Origin: Blastocladiella emersonii ATCC 22665
Lineage: Eukaryota; Blastocladiomycota; Blastocladiomycetes; Blastocladiales; Blastocladiaceae
Assembly: GCA_025594325.1 (NCBI GenBank)
Contig: JANHCV010000004.1
Coordinates: 1,798,001-1,862,000 of the forward strand
Direction of reading: 5' to 3'
DNA: 64,000 bases
In this document: positions 1 to 8,800 of the stretch, one piece after another
Layout: each line of letters opens with the position of its first letter
How positions within the stretch are numbered: the stretch's first letter is position 1
The notes under the pieces: model-generated
What the model saw: the letters and a program-made list of their open reading frames with translations, nothing else
What the model was told of the DNA's origin: nothing
Database searches by the model: none
Position numbers and translations under genes: made by a program

Positions 1-1300
1 TCATCGTCGTCGCAGCCGAAAAAGTCGGGCGACCCGACGTCGCAGCGCGAGGCTGGACAGTCGAGGCCGACGAGGGCTGCACGTTGACGAGGTCGGGCAA
101 CAAGGACCCAGGGGACCCAGGGGACGCGACGCGACGGCGCATGCGGGACGCGGAAGCGGGCGCGGAGCGAGACAAGGAAGACGCACTTGGCGATCTCGAT
201 CGGCTTCTTGACGCCGAGCTTGAGGATGACGAGCTGCTTGGCGAGGAGGACCGACTGCGGGCTTGGCTGTTGGCGTCGTCTTGATCCAGGTCCATGTTGT
301 TGAGGCCGTGGTCGTTGCCATCCTCATCACCTCCTGCACCCGGACCACCATCACCACCATCACCACCACCACCTGGACCGTCGGCGGGCTCGTCCGCGTA
401 GCCGGGGTCGCCCTCGAACCGCAGCAGGTTGCTCGCGTACAGCGCAATGTTGAGCGCGGCGTTGCGGTCGCAGTTGAGGGCGTGGCAGCACCGCCGGCAC
501 ACCTTCTTGGCCCACGTCTTGCCGGGCTGGTGCGGGTCCGTGCCGAGGTCGCACGAGCCGTTCTTGCCGTTGTCGGGAGCGACCGCCGCGCACGCGCAGC
601 ACCGCTTCGACGTGTAGGCCTCGTTGACAATGTGGATGTTGACCTTGCGCTTGCGCATCTCGCGGATGAACTCCTTGACGGGGCCCTTGGACTTGGCCTT
701 GATGTGGCCGAACTCGTTGGCGTGGCCGATGAGCACGACCGCGTCGCGCAGCATGTTGGCGATGTTGGACCACCACTGCTGCCGCCACGACAGCTGGTTG
801 AAGTGGCGGCGCTTGTGGGCGAGGCGGTTCTGGGTCGTGTACACGGGCTCAAAGTACTTGGTGTTGGTCTGCGTCATGGCGATCTTGTCCTTGGACTTGG
901 CCGCCTTGGACATCTTGGCGTACACGGGGTCGAGGTTCTTCTCGGCGCGGACGCGCTCCTCGTCGGCCTTGGCCTGGGTGCCGCCCGTCTGGCCCTGGAA
1001 CCGCCGCGTCGAGATCTGCAGGTAGCGGTACTCGCCGAGGCCCTTGGGGTGCGTGATCACCTTGAGCACCTCCTCCTTGAAGGCGAGCTTGTTGGCCTCG
1101 GACAGCGGCGCCGGGCCGTCGCCGTGCGTCGCTTGTCGTCGGTGGACGAGCGAGCGCGCGAACACAAACTCGAGGATGATGAGCGAAATGAAGTTGTTGA
1201 CGCCCGGGTCGATGCCGACCAGGTACTTGCCGCGCGCGACGCGGATGGGCTCGTTCTTGATCCCGAACTCCTTGACGGCCTTGCGCACGTTGAAGCCCAT
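1..1300 (-). CDS. Fanzor (eukaryotic TnpB-like RNA-guided nuclease), partial
   Basis: Minus frame is open from about 1504 to the left edge with no stop, so the 3' end lies outside. Numbering from the ATG at 1298-1300, RuvC-I is GKYLVGIDPGVNN (Asp31). A region IGHANEFG...SKGPVKEF precedes VNEAYTSKRC, whose Glu227 sits where Fanzor proteins carry the relocated RuvC-II glutamate. Paired cysteines (C234/C237 and C268/C271) form the TnpB-type zinc finger. CDRNAALNIAL supplies RuvC-III Asp278. This set is diagnostic of the TnpB/Fanzor family, whose members cut DNA guided by an RNA encoded beside or within the gene's 3' end. Known Fanzors have a long N-terminal recognition/wedge region; here only about 30 residues precede RuvC-I, plus an acidic linker if the frame is read upstream of the ATG. 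The tail after 430 is Gly/Asp-rich. Near 150-265 another minus frame (KQLVILKLGVKKPIEIAK) has better codon use, so the C-terminus may be spliced or frameshifted. Confidence 0.8.
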   Translation of the reverse strand, partial: MGFNVRKAVKEFGIKNEPIRVARGKYLVGIDPGVNNFISLIILEFVFARSLVHRRQATHGDGPAPLSEANKLAFKEEVLKVITHPKGLGEYRYLQISTRRFQGQTGGTQAKADEERVRAEKNLDPVYAKMSKAAKSKDKIAMTQTNTKYFEPVYTTQNRLAHKRRHFNQLSWRQQWWSNIANMLRDAVVLIGHANEFGHIKAKSKGPVKEFIREMRKRKVNIHIVNEAYTSKRCCACAAVAPDNGKNGSCDLGTDPHQPGKTWAKKVCRRCCHALNCDRNAALNIALYASNLLRFEGDPGYADEPADGPGGGGDGGDGGPGAGGDEDGNDHGLNNMDLDQDDANSQARSRSSSPSSSSSSSSASRSRSRSPSASSLSRSAPASASRMRRRVASPGSPGSLLPDLVNVQPSSASTVQPRAATSGRPTFSAATTM

Positions 1301-1370
1301 GAAGTCGCCCGACCCGCCGCCCGCCTCGTCGCCCGCGTCGCCCTCCTCCTCCTCCACCACGCTCGTCAAG

Positions 1371-3392
1371 CAGTGGGGTGCCGTAAAGGCCCGCAGCGTC
1401 GCGTTCCGCGGGATCGACAAGCACAAGATCCAAAAACTGCTGACCGACTCGGCGCTCGTGCGCGACGAGCTCAAGACCAGCCAGTTCCGGCTCGAGGCCG
1501 TCTCCTACTCGATCCGCACCGCCATGCAGGGCCCGACGTCCCTGGCCGCGGGACCCGTGACCAGCAGCATGGGCGCGGGTGGGCCGGTGCTCATGGCGGC
1601 GTACCACGAGATCTTCGCCCGCGCCGAGGCGGCGCGCGCCGAGGAGGTCGCCGCGCAGACGTTTGTCGACGTGGATGAGCTGGTACCCACGCCGGGTCCA
1701 CCTGCTGCTCCTGCCGCCGTCGCCCCCGGCCCGATCCCCGCCGTACCCGAGGACTTTTTGTATGGCAGCGTCTTCTCGAAGAACGCGGCCGTTCGGGCTC
1801 GGACTCGGCCTCGGTCAACGACCGCAGCAGCCGAGTACCTCGACCATCACCCCGCTGACGAGGATGACGGCGATGGAGCTGCTGCCGCCGCTGTTGCTGC
1901 TGTTGCAGCTGCTGTAGCTGCTGCTGCTGCTGCGGCGGCGGCGAGCGCTCAACCTGCTGCAACGGGTGCCGCTTCCGCGGGTGGTGGTCGCGGCCGTCAA
2001 CCGCGTCCCGCCAACAAGGGTGACGGTGACGGCGCTCCTCAAGGTGCCGCCGAGGCCTCCGCCGAGGCCTCCGCCGCGGCGAGCACTCGCCACCCTGCTA
2101 CAACGGGTGCCGGTTCGGCGGTTGCTGACGCTGCAGCGGTTGGCGGTCGTCCACGTCGCTCGGCTGCCGCCGCGGCGGATCAAGCTCGCGCCGCTGTCAT
2201 CGCCCACGAGAGCCGCCCACTCGACGAGGAAGAACCCGCCTCATCTTCTCGCCAACCTCCTCGCGGGCGTCCCGCCGCGCCTGACCGCCCGCTCGAGAAG
2301 CGCGCGGCGCGTCAGCCTGCACTCGGGCAAGCTGCTCTGCGCTCGACCTCGCCGCCACCGCCCCCCTCACCCCCATCGCCCCCGTCGCCATCATCCTCGC
2401 CTGCGCCCGCGGCTCCGCGAGGCGGACGGCCCGCGAAGGAGGCGCGCACCGGTGCCTCGCCGCCCCCGCCCCCGCCCCCGCCCCCGCCCCCGCCCCCGCC
2501 GCAGCCGCAGCCGCGCAAGCGCAAGGTGCAGGTCGCCGTCGACGACGACGAGGAAGAGGCGACGGCGGCGCCCGCGGCTCCGCGAGGCGGACGGCCCGCG
2601 AAAGAGGCGCGCACCGGTGCCTCGCCGCCCCCGCCGCAGCCGCAGCCGCAGCCGCGCAAGCGCAAGGTGCAGGTCGCCGTCGACGACGACGAGGAGGAGG
2701 CGACGGCGGCGCCCGCGGCTCCGCGAGGCGGACGGCCCGCGAAAAAGGCGCGCACCGGTGCCTCCCCGCCCCCGCCCCCGCCGCAGCCGCAGCCGCGCAA
2801 GGTGCAGGTCGCCGTCGAGGCCCAGAAGCAGCAGCAGGTGCGGCTCGCACCGCGAGCGCAGGGCGAGCAGCCGACGGGCCAGACCACCAACAACAGCCGC
2901 AAGACGGGCCCCACATCGCTCCGCCTCGAGTCCGACCAGGAGAACGCCGATCCGAGGGCGCTGCCGGCACCATCGACCGCCGCCCCCACTCGCCAACCTC
3001 CTCGTGGGCGTCCCGCCGCACCTGACCGCACGCTTGAGAAGCGCGCGGCGCGTCAGCCTGCACTCGGGCAAGCTGCCCCGCGCTCGAGCTCGCCGCCGCC
3101 GCCGCCGCCGTCTCCGCCGTCTCCGCCGTCGGGTCGCACTCGTTCCACGCGCCCTGGCGCGAGCACCCCGGACCCGGCCCCAGGCCGGCCCCGCAGACGC
3201 GCCGCTTTGGCGGCGACCACCTACACTGAGCCGTCGTCCGAGGACTCGCCCGTCCCCGCCAAGGGCAAACAGCAGAAGCCCGAGCCGGAGCCGAGCCAGT
3301 ATCTGCCCGGTAGCTCGGGCTCCGACGACTCAGACTCGGGCAACGAAATCTCGGGCTCGCCCGTAAGGAAGCGGCGCGAGCGCTGTTCGTAA
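1371..3392 (+). CDS. Repetitive Pro/Ala-rich protein with AT-hook-like motifs; 5' end unresolved
   Basis: The plus frame has strong G/C-third-position coding character from about 1370 to the TAA-ended ...RKRRERCS at 3392. It is not a family I recognise. The first in-frame ATG inside the good coding stretch is at 1524. Coding character extends about 150 nt upstream of it (KQWGAVKARSVAFRG), so an upstream exon or a broken 5' end is likely. The body is low complexity: an Ala/Gln tract, then GRGRQPRP, GGRPRRS, PPRGRPAAP and three PRGGRPAK(E/K)ART copies, which resemble AT-hook cores (RGRP). These are followed by KRKVQVAVDDDEEE blocks and poly-proline. Basic GRP cores next to acidic patches suggest a nuclear, DNA- or chromatin-associated protein, but this is inference. 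It faces the Fanzor head to head with almost no spacer. Confidence 0.55.
   Translation, partial: QWGAVKARSVAFRGIDKHKIQKLLTDSALVRDELKTSQFRLEAVSYSIRTAMQGPTSLAAGPVTSSMGAGGPVLMAAYHEIFARAEAARAEEVAAQTFVDVDELVPTPGPPAAPAAVAPGPIPAVPEDFLYGSVFSKNAAVRARTRPRSTTAAAEYLDHHPADEDDGDGAAAAAVAAVAAAVAAAAAAAAASAQPAATGAASAGGGRGRQPRPANKGDGDGAPQGAAEASAEASAAASTRHPATTGAGSAVADAAAVGGRPRRSAAAAADQARAAVIAHESRPLDEEEPASSSRQPPRGRPAAPDRPLEKRAARQPALGQAALRSTSPPPPPSPPSPPSPSSSPAPAAPRGGRPAKEARTGASPPPPPPPPPPPPPPQPQPRKRKVQVAVDDDEEEATAAPAAPRGGRPAKEARTGASPPPPQPQPQPRKRKVQVAVDDDEEEATAAPAAPRGGRPAKKARTGASPPPPPPQPQPRKVQVAVEAQKQQQVRLAPRAQGEQPTGQTTNNSRKTGPTSLRLESDQENADPRALPAPSTAAPTRQPPRGRPAAPDRTLEKRAARQPALGQAAPRSSSPPPPPPSPPSPPSGRTRSTRPGASTPDPAPGRPRRRAALAATTYTEPSSEDSPVPAKGKQQKPEPEPSQYLPGSSGSDDSDSGNEISGSPVRKRRERCS
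2250..3092 (+). repeat. Direct repeat pair of about 100 bp flanking the tandem block
   Basis: About 2250-2350 and 2990-3092 are near-identical and encode RQPPRGRPAAPDR followed by LEKRAARQPALGQAA. They bracket the three tandem units, so the whole middle of the gene looks built by duplication. Confidence 0.8.
2404..2830 (+). repeat. Three tandem coding repeats (AT-hook-like/acidic unit)
   Basis: Units begin near 2404, 2569 and 2710. Each encodes APAAPRGGRPAK(E/K)ARTGAS, a poly-Pro/Gln spacer and RK(RK)VQVAV; the first two end in DDDEEEAT. Length differences come mostly from the CCGCCC poly-proline tract. Confidence 0.9.
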
Positions 3393-3842
3393 GGTGGGCG
3401 AGCACAGGATGGGGGGTTCGAGAGCTGTGACCGGTGATTGATTGAGCTGTGACGGGGGCGGCCACGGTGCGCCCGTAGTAGTGAAAAGATGGGATTTCTC
3501 ATGATCTGCTCCTTGGAAATGAGTCGCGACTCGAGGTGGAGGTCGCGTGGTTTGAGCGATGCGTCACTCGACGCGTTCTGCGCGCCCCTCCCCACCCCGT
3601 CGCCCCGCTCGGTCGGCCCACTCGCTCGCTCTCCTCTGGGCCCCTCTCCTTGGATTGAGACGCGTGGACTACTCGCAACTGCCATGTAACTCTATCGGCG
3701 GCAGCACCAGCGACACGAAAGAGCAGTATCTTCGACTCGGTGGGTGGCCTACAACTGCAGTCGCACGGCAAGCGCTGTTTGTTGACGGGGCCCGCACGCT
3801 CGCGCCGTGTAGTCCGACACCCAACCACACGCACAGCAGAAG
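3393..3842. other. Intergenic; right part duplicated upstream of the 18.4 kb paralogue
   Basis: I see no convincing gene here. From about 3660 (GTGGACTACTCGCAACTGC) to the ATG at 3843 the sequence resembles the reverse complement of about 18801-18980, upstream of the paralogous gene. The duplication therefore included leader/promoter sequence. The frames are not conserved, which argues for non-coding conservation. Confidence 0.6.
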
Positions 3843-4334
3843 ATGCCCAAGATTTCGAAGAAAGAGGCCGCGGAAGGGCGGGCCAAGGCGAAGCGCGACA
3901 TCAAGGCGCGCAAGGAGCGCAGGCCCTACTCGCCGCGGCCGCCCCGCCCGCCGCAGCCGCCGCTCGTCTCAGCCAAGGAGCGCGCCGAGATCGAGTCCAA
4001 GGTGCACGCCATGAAGATCCCCCACAACGTGCGCTTCGACCCCGAGGCCGAGATTGCCAGCGAGGTGCTGGGGATGAACATCAAGAAGACGTACAAGCCT
4101 GTCCCGACGCAGCCCCACATCACAAAGGAGCTCAAGACGCTGCTCGAGTCGCCCCCGCTTAACAAGTACAACCTGCGCGAGACCTCGGGCAACGAGACGT
4201 CTACGGGCAACAAGAAGACTACGGGCAAGGCCACAGGAGGAAAGAAGACTCGGGCTGCCAGCCGCCGAAAGAACAAGGGCGACAACGAGGAGTACGAGGA
4301 TGTACATGTGGACAGCGACAGTGTCGATGCTTGA
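3843..4334 (+). CDS. Small basic protein of unknown function (duplicate A)
   Basis: Single-exon gene of 163 codons starting MPKISKKEAAEGRAKAKRD and ending VHVDSDSVDA. I do not recognise the family. It has a Lys/Arg-rich N-terminus, a PRPPQPPLVSAKERAEIE segment and a central NVRFD-x-EAE...KKTYKPVPTQP block. A Lys/Thr/Gly-rich stretch and a short acidic tail close it. The gene on minus at 18396-18800 shares the same order of blocks (MPKIPKKEA, PPQPPLVSAEERAAIE, NVRFDRDTEVA, KTYEPVPMQP, LASPPLNRYN). The pair is thus a genuine conserved coding duplicate, which supports both being real genes. Highly charged composition suggests a soluble, possibly nuclear or RNA-associated protein, but nothing shows function. 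Confidence 0.75.
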   Translation: MPKISKKEAAEGRAKAKRDIKARKERRPYSPRPPRPPQPPLVSAKERAEIESKVHAMKIPHNVRFDPEAEIASEVLGMNIKKTYKPVPTQPHITKELKTLLESPPLNKYNLRETSGNETSTGNKKTTGKATGGKKTRAASRRKNKGDNEEYEDVHVDSDSVDA

Positions 4335-4458
4335 TTGTGATTGTGGTCTAGTGCAAGATGATATATATGGGGTGTTGAAAGCTAATACTACTACGACTGC
4401 GCCGCCTTGTACGCCTTCTTGATCTCGGGCATGTACCGGCGGCGGGCTGCTCTTCTTC

Positions 4459-5005
4459 ATGATTGTACGTACCGTTCGGCGCGACGGTACCGCTACGACG
4501 CGGTCTCACGCCGCGAGGGCGCCTGTAGTCGTTCTTCATGCTGCCCATGGTCGTGATCGCGCCGCAAAAGTTTGCGTTCCTGTCGTGCATCGGGTCGGCG
4601 CTGCTCTTCTCGTCGATCGGGTTCCTGCGGTACTTCCTCTTACCCGCAGCCGCGCCGACGTCACCGCTGACACGTATCGTACGTCATGTAGCGGCTGGCC
4701 GAGCCACATGGCGGCCGTGTTCGCCAAGGACCGGTGGCCGTTCACGGTCGGGTACCTACTGTCCCTGGTGGGCGGACTGTGGAGCAGTGTCGTTGTACGT
4801 CCCCCTGCCCTCGGTCCCTCTCCCAACATCTCCCTGACCTCCCGGACCGTAGATCCACAGCTACATCCTGACCATCTTGTTCATCGTGATCCACACGGTG
4901 GCGCTCGTGTGGTACTACGTGTCGTTCCTGCCCGGCGGGCCCGCGGGCCTGCGCGCCATGACGGGCATGCTGGCCAACGGCGGACGGTCGCTGCTTCCCG
5001 TGTAA
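4459..5005 (+). CDS. SFT2: SFT2-like Golgi vesicle transport membrane protein, N-terminally short
   Basis: Predicted exons 4459-4464, 4529-4629, 4692-4794 and 4853-5005 give 120 residues. Three introns of 58-64 nt start GTACGT or GTACTT and end GTAG. The product has the Sft2/Got1 pattern: APQKFAFLSCIGSALLF, FLRGWPSHM...DRWPFTVGYLLS, VVIHSYILTILFIVIH, WYYVSFLPGGPAGLRAM and a C-terminal GRSLLPV. Sft2 proteins are four-helix Golgi membrane proteins that assist retrograde vesicle fusion. Here the first helix is only half present. The run GLLFFMISFFML reads through the only ATG, and a stop lies about 40 nt upstream. An unseen upstream exon, a sequence error or real truncation (this locus borders duplicated gene A) are all possible. 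Confidence 0.75.
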
Positions 5006-5046
5006 CGATCGGCGACAAGAGATATATCCAAACACTTTTGACTCCT

Positions 5047-5778
5047 TTACAGTCCAACCGACCGCCGCTTCGCCCCACTCGTATACGCCGATGGCGTGCT
5101 GGACCACGCCCACGCCTGTCCGCTATGCACCACGCGCCCGGGCGTCCGCGCGCCGCGCGCGAGGTCGGCGGGGACCAGCGGGTCGACCGCGGGCGCCGAC
5201 CGGTACCGCGTCCGCACACCCCCGGCGCTGCCCCACGGCTGCTCGTCCTCGTCGCGCAACGCCGGGTCCGACTCGCCGAGGATCCGCCAGATGTGGTCGG
5301 CGTCCGGGTCGCGCACGACGGCGCCCGTGCGCGGGTCGATATACTCGGCGTCGTCGTCGTCGGGCGCGAGCGCGTGGCGCGCCCATGGGTACGCGGGCGG
5401 GATTACGCCTGGGTCCGACGGCGCGCGGGTGCGGGCGCGGGCCGAGGGGGTGGGGGTGGGGCGGTAGTAGGTGTAGCTCGGCGGCGCGTGGTACACGGGG
5501 ACCGAGGTCGGCGGCGGCGACCGACGAACGTCGTACTCGCGGCGGTAACGGTGCGCGTCGTACGGGTCGCGATACGGGCTAGCGACACGTCCGCCGGGCG
5601 TCTGGACCGCAGCACTGCGCGGCGGCGGGTCGCGGACCGGCGAGTGTACATGGTTGACTTGAGCGCCGAGAGGGCCGGGGCTCCGCGCCCTTTTGAAGGT
5701 CGTCGCGTCGCGAGCCTCCCTTCCGTCCGCGCGGCGACCAAGGACGGATGACGCGACGTGCTTCCGTAAGCCCCAAAA
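5047..5778 (-). CDS. Hypothetical Tyr/Pro/Arg-rich protein, start unresolved
   Basis: A minus frame is open from 5778 to a stop at 5047 and has coding-like composition, but no in-frame ATG. A spliced 5' exon or a different start is therefore needed. The readable part contains YRDPYDAHRYRREYDVRRS, a Tyr/Pro-rich stretch (HAPPSYTYYRPTPTP) and a compact acidic segment (DDDDAEYIDPRTGAVVRDPD, HIWRILGESDPALRDEDEQ). No family is recognised. It converges with SFT2, leaving about 40 nt between stops. The ordered segment with good codon use argues for a real product; the missing start and low complexity keep confidence modest. Confidence 0.4.
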   Translation of the reverse strand, partial: FWGLRKHVASSVLGRRADGREARDATTFKRARSPGPLGAQVNHVHSPVRDPPPRSAAVQTPGGRVASPYRDPYDAHRYRREYDVRRSPPPTSVPVYHAPPSYTYYRPTPTPSARARTRAPSDPGVIPPAYPWARHALAPDDDDAEYIDPRTGAVVRDPDADHIWRILGESDPALRDEDEQPWGSAGGVRTRYRSAPAVDPLVPADLARGARTPGRVVHSGQAWAWSSTPSAYTSGAKRRSVGL

Positions 5779-5884
5779 TTAGCCCTCCCGCACCGCGACG
5801 TTGAAGAAGAGATAAAAATTGTCTGTGTGGTATTACCGTTTGCAATATTACGTAACTGAGTCGCTCCTCCTCTTCCCAAACCAC

Positions 5885-8800
5885 CTACTGGTTCGCGCGC
5901 TCGACGGCCTCGCGGATCATGCGCTCGGCCTCGTCGACGTCGGCCTGCTTGGCGCCGCGGATCGTGATCGTGTGCTTGTCGCCCGATTCACCGGCGCGCG
6001 GCACGTCAATGCGCGTGTTGGTCGCGTTGCGGATCTCGGTGATGGTCATGCCGGCGCGCCCGATGATGTGCCGGTGGTCGCGCGGCTCAATGTCCGAGAT
6101 GGTGTGCACGACCTCGGGGCCCTTCTTGCCGGGACGGGCGCCGCGGGTCGCCGCAGCACCGCTGGCCTCGGCCGCGGGCGCGGGCGTTGCGAGGTACGCC
6201 TCGAGCTCGGCGAGCGCCGCAGCCACCTTATCGCGGGCCTCGGCGCGCAGCGACCACGTCTCGTCCTGGTCGTCCTTGACCTGGGCCTTGGGCGGCATGT
6301 CGACCGTGACGCCGAGGGCGCGGATCGCCGCGATCTTGGGGTTGCTGCCGAACAGGAGCCCGCGCTTGTGCGAGGCCGGGATCGAGACCGACTTGGTGTA
6401 GGGGACCTTGGCGAGGATCGCGTCGATCGCAGCACGCGCGGCCGCGGCGGACCCGCGGACGTACGCGGCGCCGAGGGGCGCGGCCGTGAGGTCGTCGCGG
6501 TCCTCGGGCACGGGGATGGGCTCGTCCGACGCCTTGGTCTTCTTCTCAAAGTCGACGTTGACCTTGAACTTGTCCTGGAGCTCGCGCGCGCCGGCGCCGC
6601 CGCGGCCAATCAGCGCCGGGAACACGGCCACGGGCAGGTGCACGACGAGCGTCACCTCGTCCTGGAGCTCGGCGACGCGCGCGAGGAGCGCCGCCTTGAC
6701 CTTGGCCAGCGTCGCCGCGTCGCACGCGCGCACCACCACGTCCTCGCCCGACTTGGGCACGCGCAGGTCCGCGCGCAGCACGCCGCCGGCGGCGGTCTCG
6801 GCCGCGCGGCTCTCGCCCACGCCGAAGATGGTGCGCGCGAGCGCCTTGACCTCCTCGGACGCCGTCGACGTCGCCGCGGGCTTCTTCTTCTCGTCGGCGG
6901 GCGCCGAGTTGAAGGGCGCGAGGAACGCGCGGAGCGCCGAGCCGCCGGGGCCGATGAGGCGGCGGTGCAGCGCCTTGGGGACGGGCACGGCCTCGGACGC
7001 CCACGTGAGGCCCGACGCGTTCATGATCGACACCACCTCGCGGATCACCTGCTTGGTGAGCACGACCTGGTCCTTGGTGCCCGTGAGCGTGATGGTCTCG
7101 GTCGCGGGGCGCGCCGCCGCGGCCTCGTCAACGTCGGGGGTCGCGGAGCGGCGGCCCGACGGGTGCGGGAAGTCGATGCGCACGTCGGTGAGCTGCTTGA
7201 GCTGCGCGATGCGCGACCCGCCCTTACCGACGAGCGACGCGATGACGGTTCCGGGGACGGTGACCGTGTCGGTGAACGAGGTAGCCTTCTCGTACTCGTA
7301 CAGCTCGACGATCTCGGCGACGGCGCCGGCGACGCCCTTGCGGGCGCCGCGCACCGTGATGGCGTTCTGGTCGTCGGCGGCGTCGCCCTGGCGCGGGAAC
7401 TGGATGCGCACCGCGTACTTGTCCTCGAGGCGCTTGACGTACTTGCCCTTCTCGCCAATGATCTTGCCGTGGAACTCGTTGGGCACCTTGACCGTCTGGG
7501 CCGTGGCGTCGTCGAGCTCGACGATGCGGGCGCGGATCGCCGCCTCGACGGCGGCCATGGCCTTCTGCGTGCCCTTGAGCGACACCTTGGCCACCGCATC
7601 GCCCTGCGCGGGCTGCGCCACGTCAATCTTCTCAATGCCAATCACCTCCTTGTACTTGTTGAGGTTGGCCGCGGCCTTGCCGACAATGTGCGGCGCGTGC
7701 TTGGCGGGGATCGTGAACTCGGCCGTGAACCCGCCCATGATCTCGGCGTGCTTGGCCTCCTCGGCGACGGCGCGCAGCTTGGCGATCGCCGCCGTGACCT
7801 CGGCCTTGATGCCGCGCACGAGGATCTGGTCGGCCTCGAGCGCGACGGGCGCCTTGTCGGCAGTCGCCTTCTTGGGCCCGGTACCGAGACGCACGACGAG
7901 CGGCACCTCGGGGGTGTGGGCGACCTCGGCGATCAGGGCGTTGAGCTTGGCGCCCTTGACGCCCACGAGGTGCTTGTGGTACTTGGCGGGGACCGTGAAA
8001 ATCTCGGTGGCGAACTCGGCGGCCTGGTGCGCGGCCTTGACGATGTCCTCGGCGATCTTGGCCTTGACCGTGGGCGCGACGCTGTTGGTCGACCCCTTCT
8101 TGGCGGAGCTGGGCCCGTGGTTCGGGTCGAAGACGGCGAGCGTGAGCTCGTCAGCAAACTCGGCGTCGGTCAGGTACGCCGCGTCGAGCGTCAGGGCCTT
8201 GTTCCCCTGGCCGGCGGCGTTGGCGAGCTCCTCGCGCGCCTTCTTGATGGCGGCGCGCACGCGCGAGTGCTTGAGCAGCTCCGAGGGCACCGCGACCGCG
8301 TTGTAGAAGAAGGTGCCCTTGGCCGTCAGGTGCGCCGTGAGCAGCGCGCGCGCCGCGTCGGTCGCGGCCTTGGACGGGCCGGCGACCTCGAGCACGTGCT
8401 GGTGCGCGTCTCCCGCGCGCGGGAAGAAGATCTGGGCGCCGGCCTCGGCCTCGATGGCCTTGATGGCGGGGCGGTCGCGCGCGTTCAGGTACTTGGCGAG
8501 CACCGCGGCGGTGGCGGTCGACTTGCCGCCGGCAACGTACGGGGCCAGGTCAAAGTCGACGGCGACGACGCTCGCGGCCTTGGCCATGACGAGCTCAAAG
8601 GCGCGCGCGAGGTTGGCCGCGGGGCCGCGCACCGTGACGGTGGTCGACGTGTCGGCGGCCGCGGGCAGCTCGACGATGCACCCGGTCGCGTCCATGAGCT
8701 CGTGCAGGTTGGCGCCGTTGGCGCCCAGGACAAACTTGTGCTGGCGCTTCGGGATGTCGACGTTGAGGGCGGCGGTGCCCGACGCGATCTCGGCGGCGGC

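Noticed and set aside
263-1678. Long plus-strand open frame opposite the Fanzor
   Set aside because: It is the codon-aligned antisense of the nuclease frame, and its composition (Val/Ala/Arg/Leu) has no domain-like order.
4391-4447. Minus-strand reading ARRRYMPEIKKAYKAAQS ending in a stop
   Set aside because: It looks like a gene's C-terminus, but an in-frame stop lies just upstream, no suitable acceptor pairs with a donor, and SFT2 occupies the region beyond.
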